Origin: an uncultured Prevotella sp.
Lineage (GTDB): Bacteria; Bacteroidota; Bacteroidia; Bacteroidales; Bacteroidaceae
NCBI GenBank assembly: GCA_900548745.1
Contig: URLQ01000120.1
Location: 1 to 8,791 of the forward strand
Length of the DNA stretch: 8,791 nt
Reading direction: 5' to 3'
The notes beneath the pieces were generated by a model, which was given only the letters and a program-made list of their open reading frames with translations, ran no database searches and was not told the DNA's origin. How positions within the stretch are numbered: the first letter of the stretch is position 1; the number at the start of each line of letters is the position of its first letter. Shown piece after piece: positions 1-6,425 of this stretch. The translations under genes and the position numbers were made by a program.

Positions 1-19
1 GCTGTCGTACAACAGTAAG

Positions 20-55
20 GTAACTACTCATGCCCTGGGGGTGCTGAGTAGTTAC
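20..55. repeat. Long hairpin-forming inverted repeat
   Basis: The arms GTAACTACTCA (20-30) and TGAGTAGTTAC (45-55) pair perfectly over 11 bp around a 14-nt loop. The loop contains CCC and GGG and can add a small inner stem with G-T wobbles. No T-run follows on either strand, so it is not a standard intrinsic terminator. Bases 4-13 can also pair with 51-58 (GTTACGAC) with one bulged C, which would compete with the main stem. It could be a structured RNA element, a dispersed palindromic repeat or a processed 3' end. The gene beyond the left edge is not visible, so its role is open. Confidence 0.55.
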
Positions 56-139
56 GACATAGAAATATAAAATAAAACCTGGCCTACATCTAAGTAAGTT
101 GGTCTTTTTCGGTGGTAAGGAAAAACAAGAGAATATGTT

Positions 140-165
140 AAAAAAAGAAAGTTACCGACTTTCTT
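140..165 (-). terminator. Probable intrinsic terminator of the regulator operon
   Basis: Read on the minus strand, the first palindromic unit forms an 8-bp stem (145-152 with 158-165, loop 153-157). It runs into a stretch of seven T (plus-strand A at 140-146, the last two inside the stem). It lies about 180 nt downstream of the response-regulator stop codon, and no better hairpin with a U-tract was seen between them. The stem is short and AT-rich, so termination may be inefficient. The hairpin is also one unit of the 22-nt palindromic array. Confidence 0.45.
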
Positions 166-229
166 CAAGAAAGTTACGAAATTTCTATGCGAAAGTTACC
201 GACTTTCGTTTTATGATGAATATACTTGC
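147..229. repeat. Palindromic tandem array, 22-nt period (left array)
   Basis: Three 17-nt units start at 147, 169 and 191, exactly 22 nt apart, separated by 5-nt spacers (TTCAA, TATGC). Units 1 and 3 are identical, GAAAGTTACCGACTTTC: arms GAAAGT and ACTTTC around a 5-nt loop. Unit 2 (GAAAGTTACGAAATTTC) has a diverged right half. A degenerate fourth unit at 213-229 is in phase and ends in TATACTTGC, which matches the right half of the units in the second array near 6921. Because 22 is not a multiple of 3, the repeats shift frame and are not coding. The array lies 117 nt beyond the stop of the minus-strand response regulator. Confidence 0.75.
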
Positions 230-345
230 ATGCAACGAGCGTACGACAGAAGAGAGAAGTGAAATTCATGACACAAAGCATTGTGACCATTGTGCGTATG
301 ACATATCCTTTCAACCGATGAGGCTTTATGGCGATTCTCATGTTG

Positions 346-723
346 TCAGATGAATTTTAATGCGTTCAGTTGAATCGAGTTCAGCAGCAAGTCAGGCATG
401 ATAGGCTTTGTTATGAAGTCGTCAACGCCGATGTTTTGGCATTCTGTGATAGTTCCGTAGTCTGTTATTGCAGATGTAACGATGATAGACATCTGTTCCT
501 TGGAGTATTTCTCTCTTATGGCTTTTATTATGTCCCATCCGTCAATGCCCGGCATCATAAGGTCAAGCAACACGATGTGCGGCTTGAAGGAGTCAATGAG
601 GCTTAGTGCCTCTTCTCCGTTTCCTGCGGTTTCTTGTCTGACATTCAGCTTCTTTATTATAGCAGCTATGAGTGCAACGTTTGTCGGAATGTCGTCAACA
701 ATAAGGATTCTTAAATCTTCCAT
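346..723 (-). CDS. Stand-alone CheY-like response regulator receiver protein
   Basis: This 125-aa protein is a single receiver (REC) domain with no output domain. The phosphorylation site is visible: acidic pair D10-D11 after strand 1 (ILIVDD), phospho-acceptor D54 in LLDLMMPGIDGWD, the switch Ser at S84, and the invariant K106 in the FITKPI motif. By family knowledge it would accept phosphate from a histidine kinase and act through protein-protein contacts. No kinase lies in the window, so its partner is unknown; it could also be a phosphate sink. It starts 39 nt after the AraC-type regulator on the same strand, so the two are probably co-transcribed. The leader before the ATG is A-rich with no Shine-Dalgarno sequence. 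The domain call is near certain; the pathway is not known. Confidence 0.93.
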   Translation of the reverse strand: MEDLRILIVDDIPTNVALIAAIIKKLNVRQETAGNGEEALSLIDSFKPHIVLLDLMMPGIDGWDIIKAIREKYSKEQMSIIVTSAITDYGTITECQNIGVDDFITKPIMPDLLLNSIQLNALKFI

Positions 724-762
724 GTTCTTATGTTTTTTTCTTGGTCTTGTTCTGTTTGTTCT

Positions 763-1821
763 CTATTGGTTCTTCTCTCTGTATATGCTTGGCGTGTCTC
801 CGGTAATCTTCTTGAAGGCTCGTCTGAAAGTAGAAAGGGAGTTGAAACCGCTTGCCTGTGCTATGTGCTCGAGAGTATAGTCGGGGTGAGTCTTTATCAG
901 CGGTATGCTTCTTTGGGTTATTCTAAGCTCGTTTATATAGTCGTAGAATGTCTTGCGGATTACGTTTGAGAAGTACGAACTGAGATAAGTCCTGTTGGTA
1001 TTCAGCTTTTTTGCCAAATCATCGAGAGTGAGGTCGGGCTGCAGATACAGTTCTTCTCCCTCAACAAGCTTTTCGGGCATTCCGTCAAACGAATATTTCC
1101 TTTCCTCCTGTGCTTGCTTGGTGGCGCCGGCTTGTAAGGAAGTGTTCTTGTCGGTATCGGAAATAGATACTTGTTTAAGCTTTCTGCAGTGGTGTATTAC
1201 TATCTGCCATATTGCAACAGATGCGATATAATATAGAATATCAGTAAGGATATTGCCATGGATTGATGTGAAGAGCCAGCACAGGAGTCCTGCTGCGGCA
1301 AGGAGAAATACTTTCCTCAACCAGGAGATGTCTATGTCGTCGATATTGGAGTAGTAGCTTCTTATGTGTTTCATGTAGGCGATACTGTTTCTGTATCCTA
1401 TTATTGTGATGTAGAGTCCGAACAGGGTAAGGAATGCCGTGATGAAATAGATTGTCCTGTGTGGGGGGAAGCATATATATAATATGGTATAGATGAAGAA
1501 CGGAATGCAGGCTTTGGCAATGTTCTTTACCGTAATCCATCCGGGGCGTGTCAGTTCATAGAGGAACGCCATACATGTAATAGCCGACCATCCGTCGATG
1601 ACAATTGTCATGTCAAGGTTCTTTTGGGAATACATTCCCGGGAAGGTAAGTATGATGTCTTTAGCATTGCTAATGGTCCAATATAGAAAGATCCATGCCA
1701 GTGCCTTCTTCAGTCTTGTACTGCCATTGTTCTTTGTTGAGAACATCTGGTAGGACATGATGGCATAATATGCAGTTGCCATGCCTATTATGAATGAATT
1801 TATGTTGTTGACTGGCTCCAT
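763..1821 (-). CDS. Membrane-anchored AraC-family transcriptional regulator
   Basis: This 352-aa protein has two parts. Residues 1-210 are hydrophobic and give about seven membrane segments by eye (roughly 8-26, 39-58, 73-90, 103-117, 123-143, 168-185, 192-210). A polar linker (212-255) leads to an AraC-type DNA-binding domain with two helix-turn-helix motifs: the first around 265-288 (LTLDDLAKKL, then NRTYLSSYFSNV), the second around 317-340 (TLEHIAQASGFNSLSTF, then RRAFKKITG). The closing PSIYR matches the family signature. It would bind DNA while held in the inner membrane, and the membrane part probably senses a signal or ligand. It is divergent from the RND pump operon and precedes the receiver protein, so control of the pump and of itself is the simplest guess. 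It could instead act on distant genes. The ATG at 1821 opens directly before the first membrane segment. Confidence 0.88.
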   Translation of the reverse strand: MEPVNNINSFIIGMATAYYAIMSYQMFSTKNNGSTRLKKALAWIFLYWTISNAKDIILTFPGMYSQKNLDMTIVIDGWSAITCMAFLYELTRPGWITVKNIAKACIPFFIYTILYICFPPHRTIYFITAFLTLFGLYITIIGYRNSIAYMKHIRSYYSNIDDIDISWLRKVFLLAAAGLLCWLFTSIHGNILTDILYYIASVAIWQIVIHHCRKLKQVSISDTDKNTSLQAGATKQAQEERKYSFDGMPEKLVEGEELYLQPDLTLDDLAKKLNTNRTYLSSYFSNVIRKTFYDYINELRITQRSIPLIKTHPDYTLEHIAQASGFNSLSTFRRAFKKITGDTPSIYREKNQ

Positions 1822-1865
1822 GTCGTCGTTTCGGCGGTTGTCGTTTTATTGTTTATTGTATAGCA

Positions 1866-1885
1866 TTATCTTTTATAAAAGATAA
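1866..1885. promoter_or_regulatory. 20-bp perfect palindrome, candidate operator (site 1)
   Basis: TTATCTTTTATAAAAGATAA is perfectly self-complementary over 20 bp. It lies 45 nt upstream of the AraC-type regulator start, in the divergent region. Its outer half-site TTATCTT/AAGATAA recurs in site 2. It overlaps a possible -7 element for the minus-strand gene (TATCTTTT), so a bound protein could repress or autoregulate there. The bound protein is inferred, not shown. Confidence 0.6.
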
Positions 1886-1910
1886 ACCGTACTTCAGCAT
1901 AACATTCAAG
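1877..1910 (-). promoter_or_regulatory. Possible promoter of the AraC-receiver operon
   Basis: On the minus strand, TATCTTTT (1884 to 1877) matches the Bacteroidetes -7 element TAnnTTTG in all but the last base. CTTG (1910 to 1907) could be a weak -33 element. The 22-nt spacer is longer than the 19 nt seen in the two good promoters of this window. Transcription would start near 1870 and give a leader of about 50 nt. It is the best match upstream of the gene but remains tentative. Confidence 0.3.
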
Positions 1911-1919
1911 TTGGCTTGA
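1906..1919. promoter_or_regulatory. Central inverted repeat TCAAG-N4-CTTGA
   Basis: TCAAG (1906-1910) and CTTGA (1915-1919) form a perfect 5-bp inverted repeat around TTGG. Its centre (1912.5) is the midpoint of the two AAGATAA palindromes to within half a base. It may be an operator, or its CTTG/CAAG arms may serve as -33 elements of two divergent promoters. A short repeat of this size can occur by chance; the placement makes it notable. Confidence 0.4.
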
Positions 1920-1949
1920 TGATTCAGCTTCCGGCATGTATTATCTTTG
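1915..1949 (+). promoter_or_regulatory. Possible upstream plus-strand promoter overlapping site 2
   Basis: TATCTTTG (1942-1949) matches the -7 consensus TAnnTTTG fully and lies inside the second palindrome. The nearest -33-like element is CTTG at 1915-1918, with a long 23-nt spacer. A transcript would start near 1956 and run through about 230 AT-rich bases to the adaptor gene. It may be a secondary regulated pump promoter or a chance match made by the operator sequence. Confidence 0.25.
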
Positions 1950-1957
1950 TAAGATAA
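1941..1957. promoter_or_regulatory. Inverted repeat TTATCTT-N3-AAGATAA, candidate operator (site 2)
   Basis: The arms TTATCTT (1941-1947) and AAGATAA (1951-1957) are perfect complements around TGT. The half-site is the same as in site 1. The centres are 73.5 bp apart, about seven helical turns, so two bound dimers would lie on the same face of the DNA and could loop. The site is about 140 bp upstream of the -33 element of the main pump promoter. Confidence 0.6.
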
Positions 1958-2096
1958 ATTATTCCGTAAAGGTATAGCTTTTTTATGAAATATAGTTTTT
2001 TATACGAAAAAAACTTAAGAAAAAATTTTCTTTTGATATATTTTTCGTTTTTTCTGTTTCAAAAAGGTATATTTACAATATATTTTCTTTGTCCTT

Positions 2097-2127
2097 TTTG
2101 TTGTGTTTGTAATAAACACTACTTTTG
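2097..2127 (+). promoter_or_regulatory. Promoter of the RND efflux operon
   Basis: TTTG (2097-2100), a 19-nt spacer and TACTTTTG (2120-2127) give a full match to the Bacteroidetes -33/-7 promoter. The predicted start of transcription is near 2133, leaving a leader of about 50 nt before the ATG at 2185. The leader holds a small hairpin (GTCGT 2146-2150 with ACGAC 2156-2160) and a T-run at 2167-2172. Confidence 0.75.
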
Positions 2128-2174
2128 CAGCAAGTTATTTTTATCGTCGTTTCATACGACAAGCGATTTTTTAA

Positions 2175-2195
2175 ATGGATAGCTATGACTATTAA
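2175..2195 (+). other. Six-codon mini-ORF overlapping the adaptor start
   Basis: An out-of-frame ATG at 2175 opens a reading frame for MDSYDY and stops at TAA 2193-2195, overlapping the adaptor ATG at 2185. If translated it could couple or dampen initiation of the adaptor gene. Nothing beyond its position supports function, and it may be chance. Confidence 0.15.
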
Positions 2196-3207
2196 AGGGA
2201 ATATATTGGTAGCGGTTGCTACACTACTTTTATTCTGCGGTTGTGGAAAAAAAGAGGCAAAAAAGGATGAGTCTTCGGTTAAAGTCGGCGTGACAACAGT
2301 TTCTGTCGGCGATTGTTCTGTCGGCAACGAGTATGTAGGAACAGTGGAAGCTTCTTCTACAACGGTGCTGAGCTTTGAAATCGGTGGCAACATAACAAGG
2401 CTCTTGGTGAAAGAAGGTGACCATGTGGCGAAGGGACAGCTGCTGGGAACAATCTCTCCTACAACGCTGAAGGACAGTCATTATGCCACTCAGGTGACGT
2501 TGCGTCAGGCACAGGATGCTTACAACAGAATGAAGAAGCTTCATGCCGAGGGCGTTATCTCCGAGATAAAATGGGTGGAGATAGAGACAAAGCTGAGACA
2601 GGCTGAGGCGGCAGAACGCATAGCTAAAGAGCAGCTGTCGCACACAAACCTCTATGCACCCTTCTCCGGTGTCGTTACAAGCCGGCAAGGGGATGTCGGC
2701 ATGAATGTTCTTCCAGATCAGCCTGTGTATAAGCTTGCAGACGTGTCAAGGATGGATGTCTGTTTCTCAGTTCCGGAGAATGATATAGCAGGTGTCTCTT
2801 TAGGTGAAAAGGCTGTGGTAAGAGTGAAAGCCGAAGGAAACGCTATGTATACAGGTGTAGTAAAAGAGAAAGGCATAGCTGCCGACGACATTTCACATTC
2901 TTATAGCGTGCGCCTGACGATAGACGGGCATGGTGGCAGTCTGCTTCCAGGAATGGTCTGTTCTGTTGCCTTGCAAAAGGATGCGACAGATGGGCTGATA
3001 ATACCTATGGGAGCTGTGGAGCTGGATACAGACAACAGTCGTTTCGTATGGATAGTAAGAAACGGCAGGGCTTATCGTAGGAATGTGCAGGTGGAAAGTT
3101 TTGCAGGAAACGGTGTGCGTGTAGTGTCCGGACTTTCTTCTGGCGACCGTATCATCACCTCCGGTGCGCAGAAAGTAAGTGAGGGGATGAGTGTAGTTGA
3201 AAAATAA
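2185..3207 (+). CDS. RND efflux periplasmic adaptor (membrane fusion) lipoprotein
   Basis: This 340-aa protein would link an RND pump to an outer-membrane channel. Residues 1-20 form a lipoprotein signal: Lys at 4, hydrophobic 7-17, then FCGC with C20 as the likely lipidated Cys, followed by a Lys-rich stretch. A lipoyl-like half motif follows (SFEIGGNITRLLVKEGDHVAKGQ, about 63-85), then an alpha-helical hairpin (about 100-152), the second lipoyl half (LYAPFSGVVTSRQGDVG, about 156-172), a beta-barrel (about 190-265) and a membrane-proximal domain (270-340). The start at 2185 is preferred because an upstream in-frame TTG at 2125 lies inside the -7 promoter element and would bury the signal peptide. 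The pump gene follows after 11 nt, so the two form one operon. The substrate cannot be read from the sequence. Confidence 0.9.
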   Translation: MTIKGNILVAVATLLLFCGCGKKEAKKDESSVKVGVTTVSVGDCSVGNEYVGTVEASSTTVLSFEIGGNITRLLVKEGDHVAKGQLLGTISPTTLKDSHYATQVTLRQAQDAYNRMKKLHAEGVISEIKWVEIETKLRQAEAAERIAKEQLSHTNLYAPFSGVVTSRQGDVGMNVLPDQPVYKLADVSRMDVCFSVPENDIAGVSLGEKAVVRVKAEGNAMYTGVVKEKGIAADDISHSYSVRLTIDGHGGSLLPGMVCSVALQKDATDGLIIPMGAVELDTDNSRFVWIVRNGRAYRRNVQVESFAGNGVRVVSGLSSGDRIITSGAQKVSEGMSVVEK

Positions 3208-3218
3208 ATTCGGTAAAG

Positions 3219-6200
3219 ATGGAAAACGAAAGCAAACGCAGTTTTATAGATTCAGCATTCGTCTATCACAATATTATAATATTGCTTGTCGGTATGCTCG
3301 TAGTGACCGGAATAGTAGGTCTTGTTGTTATGCCGAAGCAGGAGATGCCGGTGTTCACAATAAGGCAGGGTGCCGTTGTCGCAGTATGCCCGGGTATGAG
3401 CTCAAATGATATTGAACAGCGTGTCGCTCCACAGGTGGAAGACTTTGTCTTCGGATTTGAAGAAGTGAAAAAGACAAAGACGTCTTCCGTCAGTAAGGAC
3501 GGAATGCTGATAGTCTATGTGCAGCTTGGAGACGAAGTAGAGGACAAGGATGCCTTTTGGGCGAAGCTGAAACACGGTCTGTCTAATCTGAAGATGCAGC
3601 TGCCAGCCGGAGTGGTGGCGGTGCAGGCTATTGATGACATAGCAGACACCTCGGCATTGCTCGTCACGATAGACAGCAGGCAGAAGACTTACCGGGAGCT
3701 GAACACTTATATCAATGACATAAAAAGCAGGCTGCGTCGCATCTCGTCAATATCAAACTTGCGCACTTATGGACTCGAAAATGAACAGATCACGATAAGG
3801 CTGGATCAGAACCGCATGGCGAAATATGGCATCGGACCGTCGATGATAATGAACACTCTGTCGACGCAAGGCTTCACTACGCTAAGCGGAACGGTGGAAA
3901 ACGGAGAGAACACTGCCCCCGTATATATCTCAGACACATACAACTGCGAGTATGACATAGCAAACCAAATCGTTTATTCCTCCCCTCAAGGAAATATTGT
4001 AAGGCTGAAAGATGTGGCAAAGATAGAAAGAGAGTATCCGCGCCTTGATAAATACATCACGTATAATGGGGTGAAATGCGTCCTCCTGTCCGTGGAAATG
4101 AGACCGGGAAACGATATCGTGAAGATGGGAGAAGAGGTGAGGGCTGCCCTTGATGAGTATGAAGAGAGTCTTCCGACTGACGTACATATTAATATAATAA
4201 CAGATCAGAGCAAGGTGGTTTCCGATTCGGTGGAGAACTTCCTCCGGGAACTTCTGATTTCTGTCATTGCCGTTATTATTGTTGTTGTATTGCTGATGCC
4301 GCGCCGCGTGGCGGAAGTTTCTGCCATGACGATACCGATAACGATATTTACCTCCGTAGGCTTGTTCTTTATCTTCGGTATGGAACTGAACACCGTAACG
4401 CTTGCAGCCCTGATAGTAACACTCGGAATGGTCGTTGACGACTCGGTGGTTATCATAGACAATTATATGGAGAAGATGGGGGAGGGCATGGACCGGCGCC
4501 ATGCCACTATCGCCGCACCGCGGGAATTCTTCAAGTCTGTCCTGTCAGCCACGCTGTCTATAAGCCTGACGTTCTTTCCCTTCCTCTTTACCATGAAGGG
4601 GGATATGGCGGATTTCGTAAAGACCTTTCCGTGGGCAATGTTTATCATCCTGTCTGTGTCGCTTACCATCTCTCTACTTCTTACGCCTTATCTGCAATAC
4701 AAGTTCATAAAAAGCGGAATAGCCGTGAATAAAGAACCCGTAAGGGAAAAGGCAAAGAAGAAACCGCTCGACTATCTTCAGGACGGGTACAACTGGCTTC
4801 TTGCCCGGTGTTTTGCGCATCCGGTAGTGACGCTGGCAGGTGCTTCGGCGGCAGTAGTGCTGGGAGGACTGCTCTTTGTTATGGTTCCGCAGCGCATGAT
4901 GCCTATTGCCGAGCGCAACCAGTTTGCCGTGGAAATATACACTCCCAACGGCACCTCGGCACAACAGACGGCAAAGGTGGCTGACTCCTTGCGCCGTATC
5001 ATGGCAAAGGACGATAGGATAACGGCTATAACAACATTCGTAGGACAAGGTTCTCCACGTTTCCATACCACGTATGCTCCGCAGATTGGTGGACCTGACT
5101 TCGCACAGTTTATCGTAAACACCAAAAGTGACGAAGCCACACAATATGTGCTTGATGATTATGCAGACAAGTACAGCGAGTATTTCCCCCAGGCTTATGT
5201 CCGGTTCAAGCAGATGGATTATAACAATGCTATCTCTCCTGTGGAGATACGCATTAGCGGCGACTCCTTGCAGGACATAGTAGATGCGGCGCATAAGGTG
5301 GAGGCTTGTATGCGTAAGGTGGAAGGGCTGCAACTCGTACGTAATGATTTCGGCAATCCTTTGCCTGGCGTTTCCTTGACATTGAAAGAGCCGGAGGCAA
5401 TACGTCTTGGCGTTACGAAGACCATGCTCTCCGCAAATATGGCATTGAGGTTCGGAAGCGGAATACCGCTCACTACGGTATGGGAGAATGATTACCCTGT
5501 GGGCGTGGCGCTGAAGTCTGACTATACAGACGAGAATCGCTTTGCCGCGCTGCCAGACGAATATATTCCTGTGGCAGGCGGAACGTCTTCCGTTCCTCTC
5601 AAGCAGATAGCCGACATAAAGCCGTCGTATACGTATGGATCGATATGTCGCCGTAATGGTGTGCGCACTATCTCCGTCCTGGCAGAGCCGAAGACGGGAT
5701 ATAATGTTAACAACCTTACGAAAGAAGTGATGGCAGAGATAGGACGTATCAAGCTGCCTGCATCGGTAAGCGTTGAAACGGGTGGTATGTATGCCCGTGA
5801 TATGGAAACACAGCCGCAGGTGTTTTCTGGTGTTGCAATAGCCGTGCTTATCATCTTCTTTATCTTGCTGTTCCATTTTAAGAAGATAAGTCTTGCCGTG
5901 GTGAATCTTTCCTCTATGGCTTTGTGTGTCCTCGGTGCAGTGCTCGGACTCCTCGTCACGGGCTTTGATATGAGTCTTACGGGAATCCTTGGTGTGGTAA
6001 GTCTTATGGGTATACTTGTGCGCAACGGCATCATCATGCTTGATTATGCAGAAGAGTTGCGCCGCGACCAGGGCCTGACTGTTCGCGAAGCAGCCATTAG
6101 TGCCGGTGAACGAAGGATGCGTCCTATCTTCCTTACCTCGGCTGCCGCCTCTGTCGGAGTGTTGCCTATGATGCTCGAAGGCAATACTCTGTGGTCTCCT

Positions 6201-6311
6201 ATGGCAGCCGTGATATTCTTCGGTACGCTGATTTCGATGATTCTTATAGCCACAGTCCTTCCAGTCTTCTATTGGATGGTATTTCGTAAAATGGATAAGA
6301 AAAGCAAGTAA
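3219..6311 (+). CDS. RND-family multidrug efflux pump, AcrB-like inner-membrane subunit
   Basis: At 1030 aa it has the normal length for a drug/proton antiporter of the RND superfamily. The layout is complete: TM1 at 17-38, a large periplasmic domain to about 340, TM2-TM6 between about 343 and 490, a basic cytoplasmic linker (500-530), TM7 at 534-556, a second periplasmic domain, and TM8-TM12 between 866 and 1020. The proton-relay pair D407-D408 is present in TM4 (TLGMVVDDSVVIIDN). In TM10 the residue aligned with AcrB Lys940 is R935 (GILVRNGIIMLDY). It would export compounds from periplasm or membrane using proton import, with the adaptor encoded just upstream. No outer-membrane channel gene follows before the tRNA. 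The substrate is unknown; drugs, bile acids or fatty acids are all possible. The family call is very secure, the specificity is not. Confidence 0.95.
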   Translation: MENESKRSFIDSAFVYHNIIILLVGMLVVTGIVGLVVMPKQEMPVFTIRQGAVVAVCPGMSSNDIEQRVAPQVEDFVFGFEEVKKTKTSSVSKDGMLIVYVQLGDEVEDKDAFWAKLKHGLSNLKMQLPAGVVAVQAIDDIADTSALLVTIDSRQKTYRELNTYINDIKSRLRRISSISNLRTYGLENEQITIRLDQNRMAKYGIGPSMIMNTLSTQGFTTLSGTVENGENTAPVYISDTYNCEYDIANQIVYSSPQGNIVRLKDVAKIEREYPRLDKYITYNGVKCVLLSVEMRPGNDIVKMGEEVRAALDEYEESLPTDVHINIITDQSKVVSDSVENFLRELLISVIAVIIVVVLLMPRRVAEVSAMTIPITIFTSVGLFFIFGMELNTVTLAALIVTLGMVVDDSVVIIDNYMEKMGEGMDRRHATIAAPREFFKSVLSATLSISLTFFPFLFTMKGDMADFVKTFPWAMFIILSVSLTISLLLTPYLQYKFIKSGIAVNKEPVREKAKKKPLDYLQDGYNWLLARCFAHPVVTLAGASAAVVLGGLLFVMVPQRMMPIAERNQFAVEIYTPNGTSAQQTAKVADSLRRIMAKDDRITAITTFVGQGSPRFHTTYAPQIGGPDFAQFIVNTKSDEATQYVLDDYADKYSEYFPQAYVRFKQMDYNNAISPVEIRISGDSLQDIVDAAHKVEACMRKVEGLQLVRNDFGNPLPGVSLTLKEPEAIRLGVTKTMLSANMALRFGSGIPLTTVWENDYPVGVALKSDYTDENRFAALPDEYIPVAGGTSSVPLKQIADIKPSYTYGSICRRNGVRTISVLAEPKTGYNVNNLTKEVMAEIGRIKLPASVSVETGGMYARDMETQPQVFSGVAIAVLIIFFILLFHFKKISLAVVNLSSMALCVLGAVLGLLVTGFDMSLTGILGVVSLMGILVRNGIIMLDYAEELRRDQGLTVREAAISAGERRMRPIFLTSAAASVGVLPMMLEGNTLWSPMAAVIFFGTLISMILIATVLPVFYWMVFRKMDKKSK

Positions 6312-6356
6312 TATGAGGTGAAATATAAAAGATTTTAATAAAAAAGCAAGAAAAAG

Positions 6357-6387
6357 TTTGTGGAATAAATAAAAAGTTGTACCTTTG
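6357..6387 (+). promoter_or_regulatory. Promoter of tRNA-Phe
   Basis: TTTG (6357-6360), a 19-nt spacer and TACCTTTG (6380-6387) match the Bacteroidetes promoter pattern with the same geometry as the pump promoter. Transcription should start near 6394. No terminator was seen between the pump stop codon (6311) and this promoter, so pump transcripts may also read into the tRNA. Confidence 0.8.
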
Positions 6388-6392
6388 CACTC

Positions 6393-6416
6393 GCAAATGA
6401 GCGATATGCTCTTTGC
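6393..6416 (+). other. Hairpin in the 5' leader of pre-tRNA-Phe
   Basis: GCAAA (6393-6397) pairs with TTTGC (6412-6416), and GAGC (6399-6402) with GCTC (6408-6411), with one bulged T and a GATAT loop. It starts where transcription is predicted to begin and ends 9 nt before the mature tRNA, so it would cap the leader removed by RNase P. A functional role is inferred only. Confidence 0.4.
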
Positions 6417-6425
6417 AGACATGAT

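Noticed and set aside
259..297. Direct repeat of ATTGTG nine bases apart downstream of the receiver gene
   Set aside because: Six bases repeated once is within chance, and no structure or periodic continuation was seen.
99..353. 84-codon frame over the left repeat array
   Set aside because: It starts at TTG, runs through 22-nt repeats that shift frame each period, and overlaps the response-regulator 3' end. The protein has no recognisable family.
2022..2037. AAGAAAA/TTTTCTT inverted repeat in the divergent region
   Set aside because: It is made only of A and T runs in very AT-rich DNA, so chance complementarity is likely and no transcript end is expected there.
1985..2182. 65-codon frame in the AT-rich divergent region
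   Set aside because: It is Phe/Lys-rich as expected from T/A-rich DNA, overlaps the pump promoter, and has no start context or family resemblance.
2230..2688. 152-codon minus-strand frame inside the adaptor gene
   Set aside because: It is antisense to a convincing adaptor lipoprotein and shows no domain or plausible start region.
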